A stretch of DNA of 63,685 bases from Clostridiaceae bacterium (GCA_018383195.1 JAGZOP010000012.1:1-63685); one strand, 5' to 3'. Shown: positions 24,884-31,465, numbered from the stretch's first letter. Numbers and translations: made by a program. Notes: generated from the sequence alone by a model not told the origin.

Positions 24884-25699
24884 TTAGTTTTCCTTTTTTA
24901 ACCTTTTCTTTCGTGCGTACCGCCGCCAGTTTGCGGCCTCTTCCGCGCGCCGCTTGTCGAGCTTTGCCTTCGCCCAGTATCGGTCAAACGCAGCCTGATC
25001 GACAATCTGACCAACGATAATGCTGTACCGTCCGTAAGGGTTGCTGCCGTTCATCTCCACGCGGACCGGCTCCACGCCCGGCGGCACTTCGCCGATCTCG
25101 CTTTCCGGCACCTTGCGCCGGAGCGGTTCGTCCGGGCGTTTCAGGTTGCGGCTTGTCCGGTATGCGCGTTCGTGATCTCCTTTGCGCTCTTTGAGCAGAT
25201 AACGGCAAACGTCCTCAAAGCTGTTCATCGCGTCGCGCAGCGTGCGCACGTCCACGCTTCCCATGTCCCAGCATTCTGCGATCACCTGCTGCATCTGCTG
25301 TCCTGTTCCGGTACAGACTAAGTGATAGTGCACGCGCACCGGGTCACCGTCGCGGTTGTGCGTCTCTCTCACCAATATGTATCGGTACTGCCGCCCACGG
25401 TTGCGAAAATGCTTGTTCATCTTGCGGTGAAAGCGTTCCAGCGCACGGTTTTCCTGCTGTCTGGTCGGCTCATCCCGAAAGCCAAGTTCTACAAACAAAT
25501 CCCGCCCGGGCTTGAAATTGAGTTCAAACAGCTGCACCAGATGATAAATGCGTTCTATTAAATTGATTCTGCGCTTTGCTTCGGTCTGGGCGCGCATTCT
25601 GCCCTGCCGCTCTGCCGGACGCATCCCCGGCAGCATCCCGGCGCTGTACATCGTCTGAATGTACAGCCGCCCGGCTACGATTTCTTTCTTTGCCTGCAT
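24884..25699 (-). CDS. HUH endonuclease, rolling-circle-type replication initiator
   Basis: 271 residues. The motif VHYHLV (His124, His126) is the metal-binding HUH pair and Tyr167 in FEDVCRYLLKE is the expected nicking tyrosine. The C-terminus is strongly basic (WAKAKLDKRRAEEAANWRRY). It resembles the REP/G2P-type rolling-circle proteins. In a tailed dsDNA prophage this suggests P2-gpA-like nicking initiation. No other replication gene (helicase, primase, DnaC) is visible. The gap upstream with its hairpin element is the obvious place for an origin. Confidence 0.8.
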   Translation of the reverse strand: MQAKKEIVAGRLYIQTMYSAGMLPGMRPAERQGRMRAQTEAKRRINLIERIYHLVQLFELNFKPGRDLFVELGFRDEPTRQQENRALERFHRKMNKHFRNRGRQYRYILVRETHNRDGDPVRVHYHLVCTGTGQQMQQVIAECWDMGSVDVRTLRDAMNSFEDVCRYLLKERKGDHERAYRTSRNLKRPDEPLRRKVPESEIGEVPPGVEPVRVEMNGSNPYGRYSIIVGQIVDQAAFDRYWAKAKLDKRRAEEAANWRRYARKKRLKKEN

Positions 25700-25720
25700 A
25701 TTTTTACCCCGTCCCTTCGT

Positions 25721-25853
25721 TGTTCATGGCTTGGCTGAACAAGTCAGCCACAGCACCCTCATTTCATTTGCGCATAGCGCAGAAAAAATGATAGGGGACT
25801 ACGGTCTACGCCTACGAACAAGCTCCCAGCTTGTTCGCTTAACGGCTGCGGTT
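25721..25853 (+). repeat. Two-hairpin element, copy 3 (with insertion)
   Basis: Plus orientation. Hairpin 1 is TGGCTGA/TCAGCCA (25732-25738/25744-25750) followed by CACAGC. About 50 bp are inserted, carrying an extra stem TGCGC/GCGCA. Then TCTACGCCTA precedes hairpin 2, CGAACAAGCT/AGCTTGTTCG (25815-25824/25828-25837), followed by CTTAACGGCTGCGG. It matches copies 1 and 2 in layout and flanking motifs but not in stem sequence. It lies between the HUH gene and relB. Confidence 0.7.
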
Positions 25854-25890
25854 TGCCTGCATAATACCCCATCAATTCTATATAATTTTA

Positions 25891-25919
25891 TTGTCATTGT
25901 CATTACGTTGTGCTATAAT
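25891..25919 (+). promoter_or_regulatory. Promoter of relB-yafQ
   Basis: TTGTCA, 17-bp spacer, TATAAT, ending 24 nt before the relB start. Autorepression by the RelB-type antitoxin is usual for the family. Confidence 0.75.
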
Positions 25920-25942
25920 ATAAGTGAAAGAAGGTGACCAAA

Positions 25943-26215
25943 ATGCCGAATACCAACATCAATATCCGTATGGATGCCGATCTGAAAGCGCAGGCGGATC
26001 AGCTGTTCGCCGATCTTGGTCTCAATATGACCACTGCTGTCAATATGTTCGTCCGGCAGGCGATCCGACAGCAGGGAATCCCTTTCGCCGTTTCCCGCAT
26101 GCCCAGCAGCGAAACCCTTGCCGCCATGCAGGACACACTAGATGGGAAACACCTCTCCGGACCGTATCACAGTGTTTCCGCACTGTTTTCCGCCCTGGAG
26201 GAAGATGACGAATGA
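25943..26215 (+). CDS. RelB/DinJ-family antitoxin
   Basis: 90 residues from the ATG at 25943 (AAGGTGA 6 nt upstream). The N-terminus NTNINIRMDADLKAQADQLF is a ribbon-helix-helix DNA-binding domain. LNMTTAVNMFVRQAIRQQGI is the diagnostic DinJ/RelB core. It binds and neutralises the YafQ-like toxin and probably represses the operon. Confidence 0.92.
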   Translation: MPNTNINIRMDADLKAQADQLFADLGLNMTTAVNMFVRQAIRQQGIPFAVSRMPSSETLAAMQDTLDGKHLSGPYHSVSALFSALEEDDE

Positions 26216-26490
26216 GGGAGATTTATTTTCACACCAGCTTCAAAAAAGATGTAAAACGCATGAAAAAGCGCGGACTCCCTCTCACAGAGCTGCATTCTGT
26301 CATTGAGCTGCTCGCAAACGACACCCCGCTTCCCGCAAAATACCGGGATCATGCATTGACCGGTAATTTTTCCGGACTCCGCGAATGCCATATCCGTCCG
26401 GATTGGCTTTTGATCTATCGTCTGCATGAAAACGAGCTGATTCTTTCTTTAACCCGAACAGGTACCCATGCAGAACTGTTTCATATGTAG
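26212..26490 (+). CDS. YafQ-family mRNA interferase toxin
   Basis: 92 residues, ATGA-coupled to the antitoxin. Residues HALTGNF (His47), ECHIRPDWLLIYR (His60, Asp64) and TGTHAELF (His86) line up with the catalytic His/Asp set of YafQ, a ribosome-dependent RNase of the RelE fold. Length is as expected; no damage seen. Located in the prophage middle, oriented against the surrounding genes. Confidence 0.93.
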   Translation: MREIYFHTSFKKDVKRMKKRGLPLTELHSVIELLANDTPLPAKYRDHALTGNFSGLRECHIRPDWLLIYRLHENELILSLTRTGTHAELFHM

Positions 26491-26493
26491 CCC

Positions 26494-26525
26494 AAAGCCG
26501 CCCCCCTCGGGGCGGCTTTCTTTTT
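26494..26525 (+). terminator. Terminator after yafQ
   Basis: AAAGCCGCCCC/GGGGCGGCTTT stem followed by CTTTTTCTC. Confidence 0.88.
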
Positions 26526-26526
26526 C

Positions 26527-26781
26527 TCATTTTTTCCGCTTCCAGCGTCGGCGTATTCGCCGATAAATCACCGCGCAAGCCTTCCGCCGTCCGCGCTCTT
26601 CGCTGTAGCTGCGTGTGTAAATCCCCGCAAGCGCCGCAGCCGGTTTTGCTTCATACGCAAGACAATCGAGCATCAGCGCATCCGGAACCGCAGCCGTTAA
26701 GAAAATAGCCCAGCGGGCTGTTTTTAGGCGTAGGCTGTGCCTGGCTCTGCCAGGCAAGTCAGTAACTCCAACAGCTTTCAC
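26527..26781 (-). CDS. Small basic phage protein with repeat-derived N-terminus
   Basis: 84 residues if started at GTG 26781 (GGGAG 10 nt upstream). The C-terminal half (YEAKPAAALAGIYTRSYSEE, then RRIRRRWKRKK) looks like a normal small phage protein. The N-terminal half is encoded by copy 1 of the two-hairpin element, read in frame without a stop (TDLPGRARHSLRLKTARWAI). Alternatively translation starts at the internal MLDCLAYEAK, which has no ribosome binding site. Function unknown. Confidence 0.45.
   Translation of the reverse strand: MKAVGVTDLPGRARHSLRLKTARWAIFLTAAVPDALMLDCLAYEAKPAAALAGIYTRSYSEERGRRKACAVIYRRIRRRWKRKK
26683..26766 (-). repeat. Two-hairpin element, copy 1
   Basis: Minus orientation: GACTTG, hairpin 1 with arms 26749-26756 and 26738-26745 (TGCCTGGC/GCCAGGCA), CACAGCCTACGCCTA, hairpin 2 with arms 26715-26724 and 26702-26711, then CTTAACGGCTGCGG. 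Hairpin 1 differs from copy 2 by a compensated T-A to C-G pair. Confidence 0.75.
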
Positions 26782-26784
26782 CTT

Positions 26785-26958
26785 TTACGGTCTCCCGACA
26801 CCAGCGAAATTCGGCTTCGCGTCCACCTCATACGGGCTGCACCAAATCTTCTGCCCGCAGCACTGGCACTTGTCGCGCCCGCTGCTTTCCTTGATCCGCA
26901 CGACTTTGTGATCTGTCCCAACATGATTTGCGCACCGAACGCACAATACCATTCTCAT
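26785..26958 (-). CDS. Zinc-ribbon small phage protein, 57 residues
   Basis: Starts at ATG 26958 with AAGGAG 9 nt upstream. MRMVLCVRCANHVGTDHK holds one CxxC pair and DKCQCCGQKIW another, a rubredoxin-type zinc ribbon. The C-terminus KPNFAGVGRP is polar. In the early cluster; function unknown. Confidence 0.65.
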   Translation of the reverse strand: MRMVLCVRCANHVGTDHKVVRIKESSGRDKCQCCGQKIWCSPYEVDAKPNFAGVGRP

Positions 26959-27037
26959 TTTCGCGTTTCTCCTTATTCTACAATGTTCCCGCGTCCGTCC
27001 GTGCGGACCGTCGTTTTATATCCCGCGTCCGTTAATA

Positions 27038-27117
27038 CACTGCAGGCGTTAAAAAATATGCCGGTGGCATATTTTTAGCCGTAGGCTGTGCCCGGCTCTG
27101 CCGGGCAAGTCATTAAC
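27038..27117 (-). repeat. Two-hairpin element, copy 2
   Basis: Minus orientation. Hairpin 1 arms 27100-27107 and 27089-27096 (TGCCCGGC/GCCGGGCA). Hairpin 2 is a perfect 11-bp stem AAAAATATGCC/GGCATATTTTT (27052-27062/27066-27076). Flanks GACTTG, CACAGCCTACGGCTA and TTAACGCCTGC match copy 1. The stop codon of the upstream gene lies at its edge. Confidence 0.75.
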
Positions 27118-27346
27118 ACTTTCTGCTCCTCTCATCCGCTAAAAACTCCGGGCAGCTTATCACTGTAACACCCGGCACCTGATAGCGGTATCCGCCGCTT
27201 TGCTCGTTCCTCACCGTCCGGCGTACCTCCGAGCCGGGCACAAGCTGAAAAACACCGTACTGGCTCCAGCTGCACCCGCCGCACGCCCTTTGACAGTCCC
27301 AGCAGATGCAATCAGAAGCCGCAAATTTATTTTCTTTCTGCTCCAT
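27113..27346 (-). CDS. Cys-rich small phage protein
   Basis: 77 residues. CICWDCQRACGGCSWSQYG is a dense cysteine cluster, probably metal-binding, followed by GVFQLVPGSEVRRTV and VTVISCPEFLADE. The start overlaps the previous stop (TAATG). Its stop TAA lies in the first bases of element copy 2. Known only as a recurrent hypothetical in Firmicute phages. Confidence 0.65.
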   Translation of the reverse strand: MEQKENKFAASDCICWDCQRACGGCSWSQYGVFQLVPGSEVRRTVRNEQSGGYRYQVPGVTVISCPEFLADERSRKC

Positions 27347-27618
27347 TACCGGAACTTCGCCGCGGCGCGCTGCATCTTCTTTTCTGCAATCTCCTGCACC
27401 TCGTTCTCAATTTCAAACAGATAGCAAAGCTGATCGAGCATGTTATATGTATCCGCAGTTTCCTCAATCACCGCGCCCAGGTTGTCCGCGCCGCACATCG
27501 CGCGCCCAAGCTCCGCCAGCAGCTCCCCGATCTCCTCCACCGCCTTGCGAATCTGAAGATTTAATCCGTATCCATCCGCTGTAATTGTGATATTGTCATA
27601 ATGCTTGTTATCATTCAT
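27346..27618 (-). CDS. MazG-like all-alpha NTP pyrophosphohydrolase
   Basis: 90 residues from the ATG at 27618 (GGAGG 8 nt upstream). KAVEEIGELLAELGRAMCG and VIEETADTYNMLDQLCYLFE carry the acidic EExxEL...ExxD metal-binding pattern of all-alpha NTP pyrophosphatases. In phages such enzymes adjust nucleotide pools or remove alarmones. Substrate is not predictable. Confidence 0.65.
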   Translation of the reverse strand: MNDNKHYDNITITADGYGLNLQIRKAVEEIGELLAELGRAMCGADNLGAVIEETADTYNMLDQLCYLFEIENEVQEIAEKKMQRAAAKFR

Positions 27619-27907
27619 TTTCGTGTCCTCCAAATCCCGTGAACTCAATTCCCATTTCATCTTTCAGCACTGCCCGCATATCCGGAACTGACGCGTAGCC
27701 GAGTACAACCGAATCCGAGTAGCTGTTCAGCTGCTCCCAAAACCGTTTCAGGCGCGTCACGCCAAATCCCCATTTGTCATGCAGTACCGACATCGCAAGC
27801 ACAAGCGCAATCTCAACCGCTTCGCCGGTCGCTTGCCGCTTTGCTTTTTCCACGTCCGCCCGCGTTGCCGGTCGCCGCCGCGGGTTTACCTTCTTTGATT
27901 TCGACAT
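27611..27907 (-). CDS. Small phage protein, unknown
   Basis: 98 residues from the ATG at 27907 (GGAGG). A basic N-terminus (MSKSKKVNPRRRPATRADVE) is followed by ALVLAMSVLHDKWGFGVTRL and FWEQLNSYSDSVVLGYASVP. A recurring hypothetical of the Firmicute phage early region. It overlaps the next gene by 8 nt. Confidence 0.6.
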   Translation of the reverse strand: MSKSKKVNPRRRPATRADVEKAKRQATGEAVEIALVLAMSVLHDKWGFGVTRLKRFWEQLNSYSDSVVLGYASVPDMRAVLKDEMGIEFTGFGGHENE

Positions 27908-27909
27908 TG

Positions 27910-28272
27910 TTATTCTACCTCCGGCATCTCCGGTATCGGCATCCAGTACGAAACCTGCGGATTCTTCCACGTCAGAAATTCGTCAATCATCCAACCCTCG
28001 GATTCAGAATACGCCCCGGTACACGGCACGCTCACAAGCGTAATATTTTCACACGGCTTGCCGCTCACAATCGTAAGTACCGCCACATCATCCTGCGGCA
28101 ACTCCACCTTTGTGTCAATCCATTCCATCGCACACAGCTTCTCCACCGCTTCTCGAATCAGGCGGCAGCCCTGCGTGCTGCAATTATGATCATAGCCGCA
28201 GCCAAAACACGCCAAACTGCCTGTCTGGACTTTCAGGCGATTTAATGCTCTGATTAACTCTGCCAGCTTCAT
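27910..28272 (-). CDS. DUF551 protein with N-terminal Cys region
   Basis: 120 residues, AGGAGGG upstream. The C-terminal part (WIDTKVELPQDDVAVLTIVS, ending VSYWMPIPEMPEVE) is DUF551, common in phage early genes. The N-terminus has CFGCGYDHNCSTQGC, a possible metal site. Function unknown. Confidence 0.75.
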   Translation of the reverse strand: MKLAELIRALNRLKVQTGSLACFGCGYDHNCSTQGCRLIREAVEKLCAMEWIDTKVELPQDDVAVLTIVSGKPCENITLVSVPCTGAYSESEGWMIDEFLTWKNPQVSYWMPIPEMPEVE

Positions 28273-28406
28273 TTCAAAAACACCCTCCTAACCGCTTGCC
28301 ACTGCAGGCGAAACCAAAGCACCCAGCCTCCGCATTTTTCTCTGCATTCTTCCCGCTTTTCGCAGGTATTGCACGGGCTTTCCGGATGCACCTGTTCAAA
28401 CTTCAT
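28269..28406 (-). CDS. Cys-rich peptide, 45 residues
   Basis: Starts at ATG 28406 (GGAAAG upstream). PESPCNTCEKREECREKCGG holds CxxC and CxxxC, then a Trp/Arg-rich tail (WFRLQWQAVRRVFLK). It overlaps both neighbours by 4 nt (ATGA), so it is probably translationally coupled. Confidence 0.6.
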   Translation of the reverse strand: MKFEQVHPESPCNTCEKREECREKCGGWVLWFRLQWQAVRRVFLK

Positions 28407-28558
28407 TCTTTCCGACGCCTTTCTTTTTCCACCGCGCCCAGTTGCGCTTTTACTTTGTCCATCGGGCAAACCCGCACAACCTCCGCGCGCTTCCACGCGC
28501 ATTCACAAAACCGCTGCGCGTTGCAGTATACGCAGCGCGCACACCGATTCAGGTTCAT
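28403..28558 (-). CDS. Cys-rich peptide, 51 residues
   Basis: MNLNRCARCVYCNAQRFCEC with two CxxC-type pairs, then CPMDKVKAQLGAVEKERRRK. Coupled by ATGA overlaps at both ends. Probably a zinc-binding early phage peptide; no function known. Confidence 0.6.
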   Translation of the reverse strand: MNLNRCARCVYCNAQRFCECAWKRAEVVRVCPMDKVKAQLGAVEKERRRKE

Positions 28559-28716
28559 CTTCTCTTCTTCGCGCCCTTCCGCGCGGCGTCAAACTCTTTT
28601 TTGTACTTCTTTTCGAGCTTCGCGCGCTCCTTTTCGTCGGTCAGCGCCATATATTGCCCATAACTCAGCCCAAGCTTTTTCGCGCAGAAGTTGTCAAATT
28701 CAATGCTGCCGTTCAT
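28555..28716 (-). CDS. Small basic phage protein
   Basis: 53 residues from the ATG at 28716 (GGAGGG). FDNFCAKKLGLSYGQYMALT and a Lys/Arg-rich tail (EFDAARKGAKKRR). No known family. Overlaps neighbours by 4 nt. Confidence 0.55.
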   Translation of the reverse strand: MNGSIEFDNFCAKKLGLSYGQYMALTDEKERAKLEKKYKKEFDAARKGAKKRR

Positions 28717-28961
28717 TTTTGTCCCTCCAGCACCTGTGCGGTCCATTGATCGTCAAAGTGTGCTCCAACCGCATCCAGCAGCATATCCCGCACTTCTCCG
28801 CGCGAAGCGCCCTCTGTCCGGTTTTCAATCACATATGCCGTAAGCGCGCAGCAAAGCGCGTTCGCCACCTCATATGTAATCCCTGTCATACTTGAACGCA
28901 CAATCCCGTCCTCGCCTCGCTCAATATGAATCTCTGTAACCGCTTTCTTTTTGAAGATCAC
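28713..28961 (-). CDS. Small phage protein, unknown
   Basis: 82 residues starting at GTG 28961 with GGAGG 9 nt upstream. SMTGITYEVANALCCALTAY is the most distinctive segment. The 5' end overlaps the upstream gene by 41 nt. No family recognised. Confidence 0.55.
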   Translation of the reverse strand: MIFKKKAVTEIHIERGEDGIVRSSMTGITYEVANALCCALTAYVIENRTEGASRGEVRDMLLDAVGAHFDDQWTAQVLEGQK

Positions 28962-29205
28962 TTCGTTTTGCCTCCTCGATTTGTTTCATAATCTCCCGAC
29001 AGCGCGCAAGCGCATCTGCCGTGTTTTCATATTCCCGGCTGATGGGGAACCATTCTGCCGCGCCCAACCTAGAACCCTCTACAATGAATTTCACTTCACC
29101 GCAGAGGGTTTCATACACCCGCACCGCCGCGCGGTCAATCTGTACGGTTTTCGCTGCCGACACCGTGCTTACCGTCTGAATCGGCATGCCTGCCCAGTGT
29201 CTCAT
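28921..29205 (-). CDS. Small phage protein, unknown
   Basis: 94 residues, GGAGG upstream. MRHWAGMPIQTVSTVSAAKT then YENTADALARCREIMKQIEE, a mixed strand-helix protein. Part of the overlapping early cluster. No family recognised. Confidence 0.55.
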   Translation of the reverse strand: MRHWAGMPIQTVSTVSAAKTVQIDRAAVRVYETLCGEVKFIVEGSRLGAAEWFPISREYENTADALARCREIMKQIEEAKRSDLQKESGYRDSY

Positions 29206-29217
29206 CGTGTACCTCCA

Positions 29218-29439
29218 TTACAACTTCCTAGTTTCCTCGCGCCGGATTGCCTTCCAGCGCCGCAGATTCCAGTTTTCCGCGAGTACAAGCGCCTGCCCAA
29301 GCAGCCACATCGCGCCCCCTCCGAGCACCGCCGCAGGATATTCCCGCGCCAGCGCAACGCCGAAGCAAACGAGCGCAAGCCCTACTAAAACTACCGTCAC
29401 CCGCGCGCCGATCACGCGCTTTTTGATTTGCTGTTTCAT
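29218..29439 (-). CDS. Small two-helix membrane protein
   Basis: 73 residues from the ATG at 29439 (GGAGG and AGGAG upstream). Two membrane helices, TVVLVGLALVCFGVALA and AAVLGGGAMWLLGQALVLA, are flanked by basic residues. Could be an exclusion or lysis-timing factor, but nothing in the sequence decides. Confidence 0.6.
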   Translation of the reverse strand: MKQQIKKRVIGARVTVVLVGLALVCFGVALAREYPAAVLGGGAMWLLGQALVLAENWNLRRWKAIRREETRKL

Positions 29440-29771
29440 GCTCCTGCCTCCAGTAAAACACACGGTACGATCTCTATTTTGCCTGCGTCCTTATGCTCCT
29501 TTACAAGCTCGATCACGCGCGCAATGCCCTCACAAAAAATCTGATGCCATCTGTCCTCTTCGCAGGAAAAATACCGGAATTCGTATTTCATGCTGGTTCC
29601 CGGTCTTGCGTTCCACGCTTCAATCGCGTCATACATGCCGAAATCTGGCATGCTCACCAACGCACCGCACGTTTCGCAGCGCACGCCCCACCAATTTTCG
29701 TCATACGCGCCGTATGTAATTTCGGCGTCGCCGCCGCAAAACGGGCATTTCTTCAAGTCCGGCTGTTTCAT
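29436..29771 (-). CDS. Lar-like restriction alleviation protein
   Basis: 111 residues. LKKCPFCGGDAEITYGAYDE, VRCETCGALV and YDAIEAWNAR are the zinc-ribbon pattern of the Lar family, first known for reducing host type I restriction. The C-terminal 50 residues (YFSCEEDRWHQIFCEGIARV) are an extra domain not in small Lar proteins. It overlaps both neighbours by 4 nt. Confidence 0.75.
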   Translation of the reverse strand: MKQPDLKKCPFCGGDAEITYGAYDENWWGVRCETCGALVSMPDFGMYDAIEAWNARPGTSMKYEFRYFSCEEDRWHQIFCEGIARVIELVKEHKDAGKIEIVPCVLLEAGA

Positions 29772-30100
29772 GCTCCTGCTGCCTCCTTGTTTGCCTGATA
29801 TTGCAGTTCTTCTACCGCGTCTTTAAGCATGCGTTCAAAGTCTTTCGTCCGCATGCATTGCAGCGTGCCGCGTTTGTACGCAATCAGCAGTCCGGGACTG
29901 ATGTTGTAAGTAAACCGCTCCCCGCAGTACGCCGTGTCTGAAACTCTCGCGCAGACAAACCCAAACGGGCAGTCCCGATCCTGCATCGAGTACCGCAGCG
30001 AACCCGCACCCATGCCGATGTACGCCGCCGCGATCTCGACCGGCACGTTGTCATACTGCATGATCTCCTCGTCTGTAATCGTTACCTTTTTGCGCTGCAT
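29768..30100 (-). CDS. HTH/excisionase-like phage protein
   Basis: 110 residues from the ATG at 30100 (GGAGGGG). VPVEIAAAYIGMGAGSLRYS and DCPFGFVCARVSDTAYCGER match the winged-helix type seen in phage excisionase-like proteins; YNISPGLLIAYKRG follows. Could serve as directionality factor for the integrase or as an early regulator. Confidence 0.5.
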   Translation of the reverse strand: MQRKKVTITDEEIMQYDNVPVEIAAAYIGMGAGSLRYSMQDRDCPFGFVCARVSDTAYCGERFTYNISPGLLIAYKRGTLQCMRTKDFERMLKDAVEELQYQANKEAAGA

Positions 30101-30125
30101 CCCTTGCCCCTCCTTCTTAAGACTG

Positions 30126-30221
30126 TCAAAATAATCTTTCAACAACAATCGCCGTGATTGCAATCAAACCATTTATAATTACAGGTATCATCGGATAGAA
30201 TTCCGGATCAATTCGCTTCAT
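30126..30221 (-). CDS. Single-helix membrane peptide, 31 residues
   Basis: ATG 30221 with GGAGG upstream. MKRIDPEFYPMIPVIINGLI followed by AITAIVVERLF: one membrane helix. Function unknown. Confidence 0.5.
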   Translation of the reverse strand: MKRIDPEFYPMIPVIINGLIAITAIVVERLF

Positions 30222-30299
30222 GCCTTGTTCCTCCTTTACTGTCTCGGTCTGCGGACCTCCCAGTATTTCCGTCACCAGTTTCACTGGTTCCTCCTTACC

Positions 30300-30329
30300 T
30301 TGTACCCCTCTCTGCCCCTGTGCTATACT
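30300..30329 (+). promoter_or_regulatory. Promoter of the plus-strand moron
   Basis: TTGTAC, 18-bp spacer, TATACT, ending 22 nt before the start codon at 30352. Confidence 0.55.
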
Positions 30330-30351
30330 GGAAGCAGAAAGGGGATAAAAA

Positions 30352-30753
30352 ATGTATCTTTCAACCAATGCTGAAGAAGTTCTTTTTGAAATATTTCATA
30401 TCTACCAAAAGCGAAAAAGACACGGTATATCGCATATTGAAGCAAAAAAATTTCAATTTCCACTTCCGGGTGATGGCTTTTTGAACGAAATCGAAAGCAT
30501 TACCGAACAACTTTTCGATAGCAATGTGATAGAAGAGGACATACCGAATCAAACATATGTGCTCACTCGCATTGGAATTGATTACTGCATGCGCATAGAA
30601 TATGATGAATATACCTTTGAAATTGCAAAGGAAGCCGTCGCTAAAGCAGCAATCGCCGAAAAAGCGTCGAACCTTGCAACAATCCTATCGATCATCAGCG
30701 CAGCCGGTACCTTCGGCGCGTTCATTGTCGCAATCGTCGCATTGTTTCGCTAA
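30352..30753 (+). CDS. Moron: helical domain with C-terminal membrane anchor, unknown
   Basis: 133 residues with AAAGGGG upstream and its own promoter, running against the early operon. Residues 1-80 (EVLFEIFHIYQKRKRHGISH, YVLTRIGIDYCMRIEYDEYT) look like a winged-helix-type domain. The C-terminus is a membrane helix (NLATILSIISAAGTFGAFIV). Independent expression in a lysogen suggests lysogenic conversion, perhaps superinfection exclusion. The last 69 nt overlap the minus-strand gene 30685-30996. Confidence 0.6.
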   Translation: MYLSTNAEEVLFEIFHIYQKRKRHGISHIEAKKFQFPLPGDGFLNEIESITEQLFDSNVIEEDIPNQTYVLTRIGIDYCMRIEYDEYTFEIAKEAVAKAAIAEKASNLATILSIISAAGTFGAFIVAIVALFR

Positions 30754-30996
30754 TGCAATCCACATCCGGTCGCACATCTCTTGCAGTGCATCCACTTTGC
30801 GTTTAAGCTCCCGCAGCATAGCATCCCGGGTCATCATCTCCACCCGGATTTTTCGCTCCATTGCCTTACCGACCTTCCCGCCAAGTTCTGCGCCCGGCAT
30901 CCCGAAAAGCTCCTCAAGCAGCGCGTCCTGCTCCGCGTTGCGCTTCCGATCCTCTGCAAACTCGCGTTCCGGGTCATGGTGTATGAAAATGCTCAT
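30685..30996 (-). CDS. Coiled-coil early phage protein
   Basis: 103 residues, GGAGGGG upstream. DPEREFAEDRKRNAEQDALL and ELKRKVDALQEMCDRMWIAL are long helices with heptad spacing. It ends inside the convergent plus-strand gene. No family recognised. Confidence 0.55.
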   Translation of the reverse strand: MSIFIHHDPEREFAEDRKRNAEQDALLEELFGMPGAELGGKVGKAMERKIRVEMMTRDAMLRELKRKVDALQEMCDRMWIALAKQCDDCDNERAEGTGCADDR

Positions 30997-31042
30997 GGTT
31001 TGCCCCTCCTTTACGAAACTAATTGAACTTTCTAAAAAGCTG

Positions 31043-31210
31043 TCAAGCGAAAATATCCGAAATAAGATATAAGCACGCCGCAGCTCCTACAATGAAAGCT
31101 GCCCACACGAGCCAAACGCCGAAAATCTCTGGCGTAAACTTTTTGCATACCGGAATGAGTATGACTGCCGTAATTAAAACACCGAGAAATGCAATTAAAT
31201 TTGCAGGCAT
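31043..31210 (-). CDS. Two-helix membrane peptide, 55 residues
   Basis: ATG 31210 with GGAGGGG 6 nt upstream. MPANLIAFLGVLITAVILIP and WAAFIVGAAACLYLI are two membrane helices joined by a short loop. Early region; function unknown. Confidence 0.6.
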   Translation of the reverse strand: MPANLIAFLGVLITAVILIPVCKKFTPEIFGVWLVWAAFIVGAAACLYLISDIFA

Positions 31211-31224
31211 CCCTCGCCCCTCCT

Positions 31225-31368
31225 TTACGCAGGTTTTACCTGTAGCAAGTCGTTTTTGCTCGCCAGTCCTTCAACATAGCCCGCCACATAGATCAGGCTC
31301 GCAGGACTAAGCTTCTGCAAGTTTTCTTCGAGTTGTTCCAAGTTATCCTTCAAGTTTTCGTTATTCAT
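31225..31368 (-). CDS. Small helical early protein, 47 residues
   Basis: First gene after the leftward early promoter, ATG 31368 with AGAGAGG. NLKDNLEQLEENLQKLSPAS is a short coiled coil and ASLIYVAGYVEGLASKN a conserved-looking segment seen next to phage repressors. Possibly a Cro-like or antirepressor-type small regulator; not proven. Confidence 0.55.
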   Translation of the reverse strand: MNNENLKDNLEQLEENLQKLSPASLIYVAGYVEGLASKNDLLQVKPA

Positions 31369-31385
31369 TTCTGTCGCCTCTCTCA

Positions 31386-31465
31386 TGTTCTGTTTGTCTA
31401 CATTATACGTTTCATACAGAACAATGTCAAGGAACTTTTTGATATTTTTGTTGACAAACAGAACA
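31386..31465. promoter_or_regulatory. Operator region of the genetic switch
   Basis: TGTTCTGT occurs three times: 31386-31393 (plus), 31416-31423 and 31458-31465 (as ACAGAACA). Two are extended to ACAAACAGAACA/TGTTCTGTTTGT. They overlap the leftward early promoter and precede the repressor gene, as expected for operators. Confidence 0.65.
31402..31430 (-). promoter_or_regulatory. Leftward early promoter
   Basis: TTGACA (31430-31425), 17-bp spacer, TATAAT (31407-31402): full consensus, driving the early genes. One repressor-site motif lies in the spacer and one starts 5 bp beyond the -10 box. Confidence 0.85.

Noticed and set aside
31023..31310. Plus-strand 95-codon frame
   Set aside because: Overlaps two minus-strand small genes with clear ribosome binding sites; no site of its own.
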